A stretch of 64,000 nucleotides of DNA from Hamiltosporidium tvaerminnensis (GCA_022605425.2 CM061247.1:1413501-1477500), one strand, 5' to 3'; shown: positions 1-10,404, numbered from the stretch's first letter. Program-made: numbers and translations. The notes: generated by a model from the letters alone, not told the origin.

Positions 1-155
1 TTCAAAAAATCCGGATTAATAAATTTTTCCTCGTAAAAATAATTTCTTTTATCATAAAAATTTAAAGAAAAACGTAGTCAAATTTATTAAGAATCTAGAA
101 ATAGAAAAATATTTATTTAATTATTCAGGAAATAGGAATTAAATAAATATTTTTT

Positions 156-809
156 TTATTTATTTTTACTACAACACTGTAAGTTTGATATGACATCTAT
201 AATTCTGGCAGTTTCATTTTTAAAAAAGATAAAATCATTTTTATGATTTAAAATTCTTTCTAATTTTTTTATTTCCATAAAAATTATACTTTTAAATTTA
301 CATTCATGAACAGCAAGTTCAGTTTTTAAGAAAATTAAAATATTTTTTATATCTTTTGTACATTTACTGCACATTTTTAGTTTCGTATCACATTTGTGTT
401 TTTTTATTTCAAAATTGGGAGAAATCCTATTTTCTAAGGAAATATTGTTGTTGATAGGAATTGCTGGGTTTTCAAGGTTGGGATTATTCAGATTTTCTGT
501 ATTATCGGTTGGTTTTTTTATATTTAAACGCGTTTTTCTTTCAAAGGTTTGTGGTTGATACGAATTTTCTATGACTATAAAATTATCGGATTCTGCGTTG
601 GTAATAGCATTTTTGTATCTGAGAACCATAAGTTGCTGTCTCGGTGTAAGTTTGGAAATATCTGGCTGCTCGTATATCGATTTGAATGGAACGTATTTTC
701 CAAGTGTCTTTCTTTTTTTAGTTTTCTTTTTTTTTATATTTTTCTTAAGATTTTGTATTGGCTCGTAGGATTGTGGAGATGGAAGGTAATAATCAGAACT
801 GTTGGGCAT
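156..809 (-). CDS. Hypothetical basic protein, 217 aa
   Basis: I do not recognise this protein. The ATG at 807-809 opens a 217-residue frame. The N-terminal third is strongly basic, with a lysine/arginine run near residues 22-35 that could act as a nuclear localisation signal. Around residues 54-66 there is a compact motif, SKLTPRQQLMVLRY, that looks like a short conserved helix. The C-terminal part (about 135-217) holds several cysteines (KCD, MCSKC, HECK, CCSK) and is predicted helical; the spacing does not match a zinc finger I know. The gene is on the minus strand, as is the RhoGEF gene that follows. Codon use and composition match neighbouring housekeeping genes, so I take it as real. 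A nuclear role is inference from the basic stretch only. Confidence 0.6.
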   Translation of the reverse strand: MPNSSDYYLPSPQSYEPIQNLKKNIKKKKTKKRKTLGKYVPFKSIYEQPDISKLTPRQQLMVLRYKNAITNAESDNFIVIENSYQPQTFERKTRLNIKKPTDNTENLNNPNLENPAIPINNNISLENRISPNFEIKKHKCDTKLKMCSKCTKDIKNILIFLKTELAVHECKFKSIIFMEIKKLERILNHKNDFIFFKNETARIIDVISNLQCCSKNK

Positions 810-1104
810 ATCTTGATAAATCTTTGTGTATTTATAGATTATTTGGCGGGAAACTTACCCTCCAAAAATTATCGGTTAAGGATAATAAAAAATATTTTTT
901 TTGCTATTCAAAGAGTAAAATTCTAATACAATAAAAAGTTGTGAACATGCAGTGTTAAGTATAAATATAAACGAATATAAAAAAATATTAAAAGATGAAA
1001 ATCGGCAACTGAAAATAAAAAATTGAAACTTTAAAAAAAAATTAAAAAAAAGCGAAAATATAATTAAATAACATTTCTATTTATTTAAGGGATATAAAAT
1101 GAAT

Positions 1105-2805
1105 CTACACGTGTTTTATAAAAATATATAATTTATCTTTGCAGAACACTCGCGTGGCGAAGAAATCATCTTGATTTTCTATCGAAATTAATTCATTGCC
1201 ATCTTTAAAATAAAATTTAAAATTTTTATAATGTGCAAGATTTATAGAATTTTCTGTAATATTTTTTTCGGGATATAAATAGTTGGCAATTCTTGAAAGA
1301 GATTTCTTTTTAAAATCATCAAAATCTGAAAATAATTCTTGGCAAATTATAAAATTAAGGTCTCCAAATTGTATTTTAGAGGCGAAGAAGTTTAAAATTG
1401 TAGATTTTGAATCAGATTCTTTATATTTTGTTCGAATTTTTTTATCTTTAAATTCTACTTTTCCTGCAGATGGAATCGATTTGTAATTTCTTGCTTCTGA
1501 ATCTTCTTCTTTGATTTCTAACTTGTTTTTTGAATCTTTTGTGGTATTTATTATCTCTTCTACAGATACTGCCGCCTCTCTGCTGATAAAAGGTATCACA
1601 GTCAGTTCTTTACTTTCATTTGTATCTTTCCAAACAACTTTCAAATTATACTCGTCATTTTTATCATACAATTTACATTTTTGAACACAAAAATACAAAA
1701 TAGTCTCCAAAAATATAAGTCTATCCGTTTCTATTTCCACAAAAACCATTCCTTTTTCAAAATACAAAATCAAGTATTTGCCTCGTCTTTTTCTATAAAA
1801 GAATACAGCATAATTATGTAAAAGGTATTCTCCCAACTCGCTGTCATTTAACTCATCACTGTTCTCAATCCTCTTTCTGATCTTAAAATAGAATTCCTTT
1901 TCATCCAGCTTTTTTTTCTTATCATTAGCCATTTCCGCTATTTCTTTAAAACAATTTTCCAAATAAATGTAATATCTTTGATCTGAAATGTAACAAAATT
2001 TTTTCAAACATTTAAAGAAAGATATGTAACCAAATAGATGCTGAATCGGTTTCATAAATGATTCATGTAATTCTTTAGGAGAAGAAAGATTTTTAATCTT
2101 TACACTATCAAGTTTCTCTAAAATAATATTCATTCCATTCTGATAATAATAAAAATAATTTAGATATTTCAATTTAATATCTTCTATATTTTCCATAAAT
2201 GGAATATAAATAGAAAAATTGTTACTTTGAATCAACTTTTGAAGATATTTATTCAATTTTCTCTGTAAAATACAAAAATTATCAATATTTATATTTGAAA
2301 ACTCAGATTCTACAAAATTTGGATCTTCTATAATTCTTTGCTGTATTATTTTAAGCGACATTAAATACCTTAAAAAGTTTTCTTCATTCAACAATATTTC
2401 ATTTACTTTGTGTTCAAATATATTTTTGTCACCTAAAGTTTTATTTAATATCTTGTCCAGCCAAATTACAAGCTTTTCATATTCCAAACTATCTAAAACT
2501 AATCGTTTCTGTAAATATACTTTCTGAAATTCAATTATATTTATATCTTTGTGTCGCTCTTCCAAAACAGAAATAAAATTTCGTGGATCCGAATTAATAA
2601 TTTGGTGATATTCATTTAAATATTTGTAAATAGATTTATCGCATAAAATACCATGCAATATCTCACGATTTGCTTTATTTTTATTTTTTTTATCTAAAAT
2701 TTTACTTCCATCTATTTTTAAAAGTAAATCATCTATCTTCTTACAACCTAATATTTCTTTAAATTTGGTAATCACATTACTAGATAGTTCCTCACTCACA
2801 AACAT
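1105..2805 (-). CDS. Cdc24-like RhoGEF (DH domain, PB1-like C-terminus)
   Basis: A 566-residue protein that I read as a guanine-nucleotide exchange factor for a Rho/Cdc42 GTPase. A DH domain spans roughly residues 130-310. The first conserved helix fits at 134-155 (VNEILLNEENFLRYL). The most diagnostic helix is at 246-270, where LHESFMKPIQHLFGYISF matches the DH signature L-x-x-x-x-x-K-P-I-Q-R-x-x-x-Y. Residues about 330-400 have the alternating hydrophobic pattern of a PH domain (weak). The last 80 residues resemble a PB1 domain (YFKDGNELISIENQDDF), which in yeast Cdc24 binds Bem1. The N-terminal 100 residues could correspond to the Cdc24 calponin-like region. Yeast Cdc24 is 854 residues, so this is a shortened version. 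Expected role: activation of Cdc42/Rho at membranes for polarity and growth. Family assignment is inference from motifs. Confidence 0.7.
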   Translation of the reverse strand: MFVSEELSSNVITKFKEILGCKKIDDLLLKIDGSKILDKKNKNKANREILHGILCDKSIYKYLNEYHQIINSDPRNFISVLEERHKDINIIEFQKVYLQKRLVLDSLEYEKLVIWLDKILNKTLGDKNIFEHKVNEILLNEENFLRYLMSLKIIQQRIIEDPNFVESEFSNINIDNFCILQRKLNKYLQKLIQSNNFSIYIPFMENIEDIKLKYLNYFYYYQNGMNIILEKLDSVKIKNLSSPKELHESFMKPIQHLFGYISFFKCLKKFCYISDQRYYIYLENCFKEIAEMANDKKKKLDEKEFYFKIRKRIENSDELNDSELGEYLLHNYAVFFYRKRRGKYLILYFEKGMVFVEIETDRLIFLETILYFCVQKCKLYDKNDEYNLKVVWKDTNESKELTVIPFISREAAVSVEEIINTTKDSKNKLEIKEEDSEARNYKSIPSAGKVEFKDKKIRTKYKESDSKSTILNFFASKIQFGDLNFIICQELFSDFDDFKKKSLSRIANYLYPEKNITENSINLAHYKNFKFYFKDGNELISIENQDDFFATRVFCKDKLYIFIKHV

Positions 2806-3121
2806 TATTTACTATTTGATTATCTGTTTTAAACTATCTGATTCTTTGTTTCAGTACATCTATTGAAAACTCGATACATTGTCTCAGTTAGGACGGGTAT
2901 CGAGTATTTACAAAAAAAATAAAATGTTTTTTGATATAAAAGTTTATTTTTAAAAATAAATTTAACTTTTAAACTTTTAAACTTCTAAATATTTTTTTAC
3001 TTCTTGAATTTCTTATAAATTATTAAAATTATAATCTCAAAATTTTTTTATTCACATTTTGAGTTATCTTCATTGTTAGGTGTTAGGTTTAAATAAAATA
3101 TTTTCATTGTTTTTCTAAGAT

Positions 3122-3214
3122 AAATGATAACTAAAGTTATTTAATAAAATTCTGAGTATAAATATTTTTTACCATTTTTATATATTTTCTTCCACCTCTT
3201 AAATGATAACTAAA
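3122..3214 (-). mobile_element. 65-bp truncated non-LTR insertion with 14-bp target-site duplication
   Basis: The segment 3136-3200 matches the extreme 3' end of the non-LTR element found at 10446 and 47724 (TATTTAATAAAATTCT... and ...CTTCCACCTCTT, read on the plus strand). It is flanked by perfect 14-bp direct repeats, AAATGATAACTAAA, at 3122-3135 and 3201-3214. This is the standard footprint of target-primed reverse transcription with extreme 5' truncation. The insertion is antisense to MLH1, about 340 bp upstream of it. Confidence 0.85.
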
Positions 3215-3282
3215 TTTATAAAGCTAACTAAAGTATAATAAGACTGTTTAAGAGTAGTAAAACTCATTGAAAAAATATAAAA

Positions 3283-3430
3283 ATGAGTAAAAATCAAATT
3301 ATTTTAAATCTACAAATCTTTATAAACTCAACTAACAATAATTTTATAAAAATTGGTAAAAATCAAATTATTTTAAATCTACAAATCTTTATAAACTCAA
3401 TTAACAATAATTTTATAAAAATATGTAAAT
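3283..3430 (+). repeat. Tandem repeat, 69-bp unit, two copies
   Basis: Two copies of an AT-rich unit containing ATCAAATTATTTTAAATC repeat with a 69-bp period (starts near 3293 and 3362), plus a decayed partial third copy. It lies just upstream of MLH1. A short ORF read through it is a by-product of the repeat. Confidence 0.8.
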
Positions 3431-3449
3431 CTTTTTTAAATCTACAAAT

Positions 3450-3489
3450 CTTTTTTAAAACAGTGGCAAGTGGATATTTGTTTTCATGA
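3450..3489 (-). mobile_element. 3'-end fragment of the 0.7-kb retroposon
   Basis: TTTTAAAACAGTGGCAAG followed by TATTTGTTTTCATGA matches the terminal sequence of the 0.7-kb repeats at 36800 and 48591. Only about 38 bp remain, representing the element's 3' end and lying antisense to MLH1. No target-site duplication is evident. Confidence 0.7.
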
Positions 3490-3527
3490 AAAATTGGTAA
3501 AAATAAAATTATTTTAACTAAAATAAA

Positions 3528-3536
3528 AACCCATTC
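3528..3536 (+). promoter_or_regulatory. CCC-type start-proximal motif of MLH1
   Basis: AACCCATTC lies directly before the ATG. CCC/GGG-type motifs just upstream of the start codon are an established feature of microsporidian genes. Confidence 0.5.
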
Positions 3537-5657
3537 ATGAAAATAATTCAATTACCTCAAGAAATTATTTCAAGAATATCTGCTGGTGAAGTAATAATAA
3601 GACCATACAACATAATAAAAGAAACTTTAGAAAATTCATTGGATTCTGGATGTAAAAATATAAAAATAAATATTTCTTGTAATATATTAGATGAGATAGT
3701 AATAAGTGACGATGGGTGTGGAATTAATCAAGGTGATTTTAATTTACTATGTGAGCGACACTGTACGAGCAAGATATCAGATTTAGAAGATTTGTTTAAT
3801 TTGAGTAGTTTTGGATTTCGAGGTGAAGCACTTGCTTCTATAAGTCTCGTTTCTGATGTAAGTGTACTTTCTAAACGAAAAGAATACGAATTGGGATTTT
3901 TCTGTGAGTATGAAAATACCAAATTAAAAAGTATTAAACGAAGTGCCTCAGAAAACGGCACAAAATTTTTTATAAAAAATATATTTAAAAATAATAGAAT
4001 TAGAAAAGAATATTTTTGTAAAAGAAACGAAGAAATTAGAGATATTTATGATTTAGTGGTGAGGTACAGTATTTTCTATTACAGAATATCTTTTACCTTA
4101 AATATTGATAATAAAAATAAAAACGCATTTTACAGTTCAAATGGATACAAAGACGAATATAACCATGAATCTTTGGTTAATAAAGATACAGACGAATATA
4201 ATCTTGAATCTTTGGTTGATAAAGATAAATACGAATATAATATTGAAGGATCAGTTGATAAAGATAAATACGAATATAATCTTGAAGCATCAGTTGATAA
4301 AGATAATGAAAATGAAATTAAAAGAAAAATGTTAATCGATAATTACAAATTAAATGAAAATTTAAAATTTTTGGAATCAGAAAAATTCAAAATATTTTTT
4401 TCTTTACCGTTTGTAAATTATAAAAAATATATTTTTATTTTATTTATAAATGGAAGATTGGTAGATCAAAAAAATATTAAATCTGCTATTTTATCTGTGT
4501 ATAAGCCTTATTTGCCTAAAAATACGTTTCCATTCATTTATATAGAAATATTTTTAGAAAAAAATATTTTGGATGTAAATGTACATCCGTGTAAAAAAGA
4601 AGTTTTATTTTTGGATGAAGAAAAATTTATAAAAGAGATTTGTAAAGAAATAAATTTTAAAATAAAAAACGAAGAAATTTGTTTCAAAAAAGAAAATGAA
4701 AATAAAAAAAATAATTTTGGAGAAATTAAGGAATATTTAAATTATAATGAAAATAGAAATGATTCTTCTAAGATTTATACTGATCCTTTGAGTTTAAGTT
4801 TGGATGAAATTGTTTTGGAAGGTGGAAATGAAACAAGTAAAATATATAAATTAGAAAGTTTAAAAAAATTAAAAAATGAAATTGAAGAGATAAATACGGG
4901 ATTCTTTAAAAATTTAGTGTTTGTAGGTGTCATGGATAATCGGGTTTTAATTCAATACACTTCATTCCTATTGCTTTGTTCTTTTACAGAACTGGTAGAA
5001 GAATTTTTATATCAGAGAATTATTTATGAATTTGGCAATTTTGAAGAAATTCAAAATATTGAAATATTTCTTAATTTCACTGATTTTGAATCGACTGGAA
5101 TCTGTAATTTTAATGGTAAAGGTGAAGAAAATAATAATTTTAACGATGCAAACATGAAATCTACCAAAACTTTAAATTTAAATATGGAAAATAGCAATTC
5201 AAATCATAAAAAAATTAAATTTCTAAAATCTTCTGACCAAGTCGATTCAAACTTAAGTTCTAAAAAAGAATATAATTCATTAAAAAATAAGGAAGAAAAC
5301 ATCTATAAAAATATAAATATTTCAAATCAAATGATTGGACTTCTTGAAGAATATTTTTCAATAAAAATTTACAAAAATAAAATAATTACTGTTCCTAAAC
5401 TTTTATGTCCAATTACAGATACAAAAGTGTGGAATTCAATAATTAATAGAATTGCTAATTTAGAAATGGTTAATGAATTTGAATGTTTAAAAGAAATTAT
5501 TAAAATTGTCAGTGAAGAAATTTCTCAGTGTATTTTACCAAAAAAAATAGTTTTTAATGAAATAAAACGAAAAATAATTGGAACTAAAAAATCATTAAAA
5601 ACCTTCAAAGTAATTACTCAGTTATCAGAACTCTACAAACAATTTGAAAGATGTTAA
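3537..5657 (+). CDS. MLH1: DNA mismatch repair protein MLH1
   Basis: A 706-residue MutL-family ATPase. The N-terminal GHKL motifs are clear: ISAGEVIIRP (14-23), ETLENSLDSG (29-38), DDGCGI (58-63) and FGFRGEALASIS from residue 92. The C-terminus ends exactly in FERC, the conserved tail of eukaryotic MLH1 that reaches into the PMS1/PMS2 endonuclease site. This separates it from PMS1 and MLH3. It should dimerise with a PMS-type partner and act after MutS homologues in the nucleus. Oddity: residues 206-257 are four tandem copies of a 13-residue, 39-nt unit (consensus near DEYNLESLVDKDK), inserted within the N-terminal transducer half; this expansion has kept frame. The start is the first ATG, preceded by a CCC motif. 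Length is close to human MLH1 (756). Confidence 0.95.
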   Translation: MKIIQLPQEIISRISAGEVIIRPYNIIKETLENSLDSGCKNIKINISCNILDEIVISDDGCGINQGDFNLLCERHCTSKISDLEDLFNLSSFGFRGEALASISLVSDVSVLSKRKEYELGFFCEYENTKLKSIKRSASENGTKFFIKNIFKNNRIRKEYFCKRNEEIRDIYDLVVRYSIFYYRISFTLNIDNKNKNAFYSSNGYKDEYNHESLVNKDTDEYNLESLVDKDKYEYNIEGSVDKDKYEYNLEASVDKDNENEIKRKMLIDNYKLNENLKFLESEKFKIFFSLPFVNYKKYIFILFINGRLVDQKNIKSAILSVYKPYLPKNTFPFIYIEIFLEKNILDVNVHPCKKEVLFLDEEKFIKEICKEINFKIKNEEICFKKENENKKNNFGEIKEYLNYNENRNDSSKIYTDPLSLSLDEIVLEGGNETSKIYKLESLKKLKNEIEEINTGFFKNLVFVGVMDNRVLIQYTSFLLLCSFTELVEEFLYQRIIYEFGNFEEIQNIEIFLNFTDFESTGICNFNGKGEENNNFNDANMKSTKTLNLNMENSNSNHKKIKFLKSSDQVDSNLSSKKEYNSLKNKEENIYKNINISNQMIGLLEEYFSIKIYKNKIITVPKLLCPITDTKVWNSIINRIANLEMVNEFECLKEIIKIVSEEISQCILPKKIVFNEIKRKIIGTKKSLKTFKVITQLSELYKQFERC
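4152..4307 (+). repeat. In-frame 39-bp tandem repeat inside MLH1
   Basis: Four consecutive 39-bp units, each starting GACGAATATAA or TACGAATATAA, encode four 13-residue repeats. The units differ by several substitutions, so the array is not brand new. Confidence 0.9.
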
Positions 5658-5998
5658 TTAAAGTAATTTTAAGAATTTTTAATTTTGATAATTTCTATTT
5701 TCTTTGCAATAAAATAATTTATTTTAAAATTTACAAGTAAATCATTTCTTTGTCATTTTTATAAGACCATTTCTATGTTCTTTATAAAAAAGTAAGTAAT
5801 TTTTGTTTCAAATTTTTTATAGAAAAGTTTATTTACAATTTCTAAATAAAAAATTATCGTTTTTTAATTTGACAATCGAATAATTTTTCATTTTCATGCC
5901 TCGATTTAAATGTTAAATAATAAATTTATTTATTTTTTTTCATTAAAAATTTTACTCTTTAAATACAATATTCATGTTCTTTGCACTAAAAAAAGATA

Positions 5999-6164
5999 AA
6001 AATGTAATTTTTAAAAGTAAATTACCAGTTCAATGATTTAATATTAAATTTTTTGATAATCAATTTCTAAAGTTTCTAATAAAAATGTAATTTTTATAAG
6101 TAAATTACCAGTTCAATGATTTAATATTAAATTTTTTGATAATCAGTTTCTAAAGTTTCTAATA
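5999..6164. repeat. 83-bp direct duplication covering the POP1 3' end
   Basis: Two copies with an 83-bp period (ATTACCAGTTCAATGATTTA at about 6021 and 6104). The second copy contains the last codons and stop of POP1; the first is a duplicate lying beyond that stop and still spells the same C-terminal residues (LETLE-DYQKI) on the minus strand. Confidence 0.9.
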
Positions 6165-7788
6165 GAAATATTATTTTACACATTTTGGTAGAATTAAAAT
6201 TTCTAGCGAAATATTCTTCTTTCGTATTTACATCTTCTGTGACAAAACACAATCCTCTGGATTTTCCAGATGTAAAACAAAATGAACCTCTAATTACCAA
6301 GCCTATTTGATGGGTATTTTGAAAAATAATTCCGTTTCTTTCGATACATCCTTGAAGTGCTTCAAAATATAAAATTTTTACTGAATTAAAAATATTTTTA
6401 AAATATTCTGTATTTGTAAAATCATATTCGTATTGATTTATTCTTTTACTGATTGGTCTTTTGATATCTTTATTTTTAATATCAATTGCTACCTTGGAAT
6501 GAAAATCTAAAGATAAAGAATTTTTTAAATTGTCAAAAATATGAATTATTTTTTTACATTCAATTCCTAATCTAAATAATTCTAATATTGAAATAGGAAT
6601 TATGCCTTTGTTTATAAGAAAATGAAAAATATTTGATAAATATTTTCTTCTTAAAATAATTTTTCCATTTTCTAATGAGTCATTTGATTTAATAAAAATA
6701 TATTCAGAGGTTTCTAATTTATTAATTTGTAAGGTTTTTGTTTCTTTTTGTAAATTTAAACCATCATTTGTATCTTCTGTTTCATTTAGACTGCAATCCT
6801 CATTTTCTCTGCTTGGAAAAATATAATTTTCTAAATATTCATCAATTTCAAAATTTATAAATTTTTCTTTTTGGTAAATTCCTGATTGAGAAAAAAAAGT
6901 GGTATTTTTAATCACAGAAATAATTCCTTCCCAAATAAATAAAAATGGCTTTGAAAATACTTTTAAAAATTCTTTGAATTCTAAACAATCAACATAAATT
7001 ATTATAAAATATTTTTTTGTAAAAAATGATTCAAATATAAAATTTTTGCCTTCAAAATCAAATTCATATTTTTTTATTACAAATTCTTCTTTTATGTTTA
7101 TGTTTTTTCTTGCTGATTCCAATTTATTTTCATTTGATTTTAAAATACCATTTTTACTTTCTTCATTAACCGTTTCCTTTTCTATTTTCATTTGAATATT
7201 TGAATGTAACTTTTCATTAAATTCTTCTTCATTTCTCTTTTCCGTTTCTATTTTCATTTGAATATTTGAATGTAACTTTTCATTCAATTCTTCTTCATTA
7301 ACCGTTTTCTTTTCCATTTTCATCTGCATGCTTTTAATTGTATTTATATTTTCATCTTCTCTATTTCCTATTTCATTTCTTTTGAAAACAGCAATTCGTT
7401 TAAAAGATTCGTCAAATATAAATCCCCTTTCTAATGACTTATATATAAATTTATCAGACTTTATATTTCTCTTATAAGGAAGTTTACTATTAAATAAATC
7501 TATCATTTTAAATCGTTTTGCATACCAAATATGTGTTGGTAAATAATTAAATTTCAATTTTCTGTTTCTAAACCTATTTAAATACAGTTTCTTTAGATAT
7601 TTTTTATGTATTTTAGGTGTGTTTCTTGTATCATAATTTCTTGTTCTTCTTCTTTTATAAAATGGAAGTCTTTGAAAAAGTTGTGATTTTTTTGTACTTT
7701 TTGATAAAGAATCTTCCATTTCTTTTATTTCAAATTCTCTTGCCGTTATAAACTTTAATGCATCTATTTCTTTTTCTTGTTCAGACAT
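6127..7788 (-). CDS. POP1: RNase P/MRP subunit POP1
   Basis: A 553-residue protein with the POP1 N-terminal signature: TAREFEIKEME (residues 15-25), FQRLPFYKRRRTRNYDTR (38-55) and LPTHIWYAKRFKM (83-95). The C-terminal part (ERNGIIFQ, GLVIRGSFCFTSGKSRG, GLCFV) fits the C-terminal POP1 domain with its glycine-rich end. POP1 is the large protein subunit of RNase P and RNase MRP, for tRNA 5' processing and rRNA processing in the nucleus/nucleolus. Residues about 156-210 contain an acidic, glutamate-rich repeat in which NEKLHSNIQMKIE recurs; this looks like a lineage-specific insertion. Yeast POP1 is 875 residues, so the protein is reduced. The last codons are duplicated immediately downstream. 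The start is the first ATG of the frame. Confidence 0.92.
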   Translation of the reverse strand: MSEQEKEIDALKFITAREFEIKEMEDSLSKSTKKSQLFQRLPFYKRRRTRNYDTRNTPKIHKKYLKKLYLNRFRNRKLKFNYLPTHIWYAKRFKMIDLFNSKLPYKRNIKSDKFIYKSLERGFIFDESFKRIAVFKRNEIGNREDENINTIKSMQMKMEKKTVNEEELNEKLHSNIQMKIETEKRNEEEFNEKLHSNIQMKIEKETVNEESKNGILKSNENKLESARKNINIKEEFVIKKYEFDFEGKNFIFESFFTKKYFIIIYVDCLEFKEFLKVFSKPFLFIWEGIISVIKNTTFFSQSGIYQKEKFINFEIDEYLENYIFPSRENEDCSLNETEDTNDGLNLQKETKTLQINKLETSEYIFIKSNDSLENGKIILRRKYLSNIFHFLINKGIIPISILELFRLGIECKKIIHIFDNLKNSLSLDFHSKVAIDIKNKDIKRPISKRINQYEYDFTNTEYFKNIFNSVKILYFEALQGCIERNGIIFQNTHQIGLVIRGSFCFTSGKSRGLCFVTEDVNTKEEYFARNFNSTKMCKIIFLLETLETDYQKI

Positions 7789-8224
7789 TCTTTAACGGTC
7801 AAATAAAAGGACTTAAAAATAGTAAATTTTTTATTTTATTCTAAAAATATTGCAGTGTTATTTTTCCGGTATAATTTTAATAAAACACTATAATTTTAGA
7901 AATTCGGAATATGATTTATTATTAATTTACGTTAGAACCCTAATCTGTCATTTCCATTTTAATAGTCAATATATGAGTGTCTATATTTAATCCATGTAAT
8001 AATTTTATTTGATTTATGACTTAAATATATTTTTACCCCTTGGAAGTCAAAATTTATACCGAGAAATCATATATCCTTTTAGAATTCCTGGATGATTGCG
8101 AATATATTAAAATATGAAATGAAAAAAACAAATCAAACGTGTGATTTATTTTAAGAGGTAAAAGAAAAACTCCCTCAAAAATTAAAAAGTCTTTACGCAA
8201 ATAAAAAACAATAAACTAATAAAT
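7789..8224. other. Intergenic, no feature seen
   Basis: AT-rich spacer between the POP1 start and the terminal inverted repeat at 8225. I see no ORF, RNA gene or recognisable repeat. Confidence 0.6.
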
Positions 8225-8275
8225 GTCACGGGCCAATAAACTCCCTCTCATGTCCAATGAACCTTCGTTATTTCC
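8225..8275 (+). repeat. Left terminal inverted repeat
   Basis: Begins GTCACGGGCC; pairs with the right terminus ending at 10455. Confidence 0.85.
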
Positions 8276-8879
8276 TACACATTTTTAATCTTGATAACAC
8301 CCTTTATTTTTTCATATAGCCTTTTAATTTTTATATCCTTATAACGCACTTATTCCCTTTATTCGTATAAATCTTCTTATTTTAGTTTCCTTTCCAATAT
8401 TTTTTATCCATCCTTTTTTAACATTTCTTTTTTATAAACAAATAGGTTGTCTTAATTATGGATAAAATATCCAAAAACATTTATATTTTTCTTTTCAGTT
8501 CTTTTTTTGCTTTTTTCAGTTATTTGCATTTGCTAGAATTTGTAGGGCAAAATTTCGTTGTAGAATTTGATACAGGCACTAAAAAACATAAAATTGCATA
8601 TACATTTGACTAATGGTTTCTTATTATTTGTTTTTTTTTCTAAGTATTCAGTTTATGTATATATAAAAATATAATGTAACCAAAATGCCAAAATTGTAAG
8701 TTGTAAAAATACGAAAGAAAAAGAAATTCTTACTTCCTATTTAAAAACCGGTCAGTATCCAACTGCGTATTCCAAAGAAGAAAAGATTTTTTCAGCCATA
8801 ACATTTTACTTTGCTTGGAGATGATATTTGTTTTAAAAGCGCGATAATCTTATAAGAGCCGTTTTGGATTTGAAAATGC

Positions 8880-10032
8880 CTTGATTAAGCAAATTATTCA
8901 AACAGAGCATGCTGTTGCACACATCGGAGTAAATAAAATGATGGCTTTGATTGCAAAAAATACTATGGAATTCCCAAGGAATATATAAAAGAGTATGTTA
9001 AAGACTGTGAAGCATGTGGCGATTGCAATCTAAAAACAATTCAACCTATTTATATAAATCATATTACCAAAAAATATGATCTATTTATGATGGATTGTGT
9101 AGATCTCAGGAGATATAGTGATCAAAATGATACATATAGCTGGATTCTTTATGTAATCGACACATACACAAAACATCTCTGGAGCTTTTGGATGATTGAA
9201 AAAAATTCGAAATTAGTAAGAGATTCATTTAAATTTTTATTTAACAACTTCGGTGTCTCGGTGGCAATACAATCCGATAACAGTCGAGAGTTTAAAAATG
9301 CACTACTTGAAGCCTTTTTAACAGATGTTAACATCAAAATTATACATAAAAGACCACGCAATTCAAAGGCGAAAGGTTAAGTGGAACGTGTAAATCAAAC
9401 CATAAAAAGATGGCTAGCGAAGAAATTGCATGAAACTGGTGGAAGAAGGTGGATTGAACATCTTAATAAGTTGTTTGAGCATATAATAGAACAATACATA
9501 ATTCAACAAACAAATCTCCATTTATGCTTTTCTTCGGATAACCAGGTTTTAAAAATTCACTTTCTAGAAGCATAATAATGAAAACGAAGCCAGTATGATA
9601 GTGCCTGCTATTGATATAGATCCTGATATAGTTTTAGTCGAAGAAAATGCAACGGATACACAATGGATCCTGGAAATCGCCTCGGATGTACATGAAGAAT
9701 TTACCGAAACGGTAACCACTATAATAGCTGATGATCTCGGAAGCGAGCGTAAGATTCGTTCGGATGTGGCTAAGGATTTTAAAAAGTATAGAGAAAGAAT
9801 TATAGAAAGCAATAATTCGAATAAACCCAAGAGAGATTTGTCTATTGGAGATCAAGTTTTGATTAAAAAAAGACTTAGATATAAATACTAAAACTAAAAG
9901 AGCGCCTTTTGACTCTTTTTGCGATAATTCGGTTTTTACAGTTACCGTTATTTTGATGAACAACATGATTGAAGTAAAAAACAATGATGGTGATATCAGA
10001 ACAGTTTTCAAAAACGCAATAAAACGTATGTA
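8880..10032 (+). pseudogene. Broken integrase of the TIR element
   Basis: Pieces in order: an HHCC zinc domain (EHAVAHIG at about 8905, then DCEACGDC at about 9007, with a frame change between them); the catalytic core with D1 in MMDCVDL (9087), D2 in IQSDNSREF (about 9268) and E in VERVNQTIKRW (about 9381); then a C-terminal module with LSIGDQVLIKK (about 9838) that continues after another frame change to the TAA near 10030 (KRAPFDSFCDN, IEVKNNDGD). A TAA stop at 9378-9380 sits immediately before the catalytic glutamate segment, and at least three frame changes are visible. The ORF is dead as written, although all three DDE residues are still encoded. Confidence 0.8.
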
Positions 10033-10404
10033 ATTTAATTTACTTTGCAATTATAATAAGCATTTTTTATTATTTAAGTACTATAATGAAAGTTTTATGC
10101 CTATTCTGGCAAAACTTGAAATATATTTTTTTGGGAGGAAATTCAAGTTAAAAACTAATTAGCATTTTTCAAACAGACCCCCCTATTAAATTTAGAGAAA
10201 AAAATTACTTCCTTTTTTCAAATATATGGCCTTACGTAAAATATATGAAAATAACGGGGGTTCTATAAATAATTAGAAAATAAGGAGGGTTCTATAAATC
10301 ATTGAAAAATAAAGGGGGGGTTGTATAGGAAATAACGAAGGCTATATAAATCATTAGAAAATAACGGGGTTCTATAAATCATTAAAAAATAAAGGGGGGG
10401 TGTA

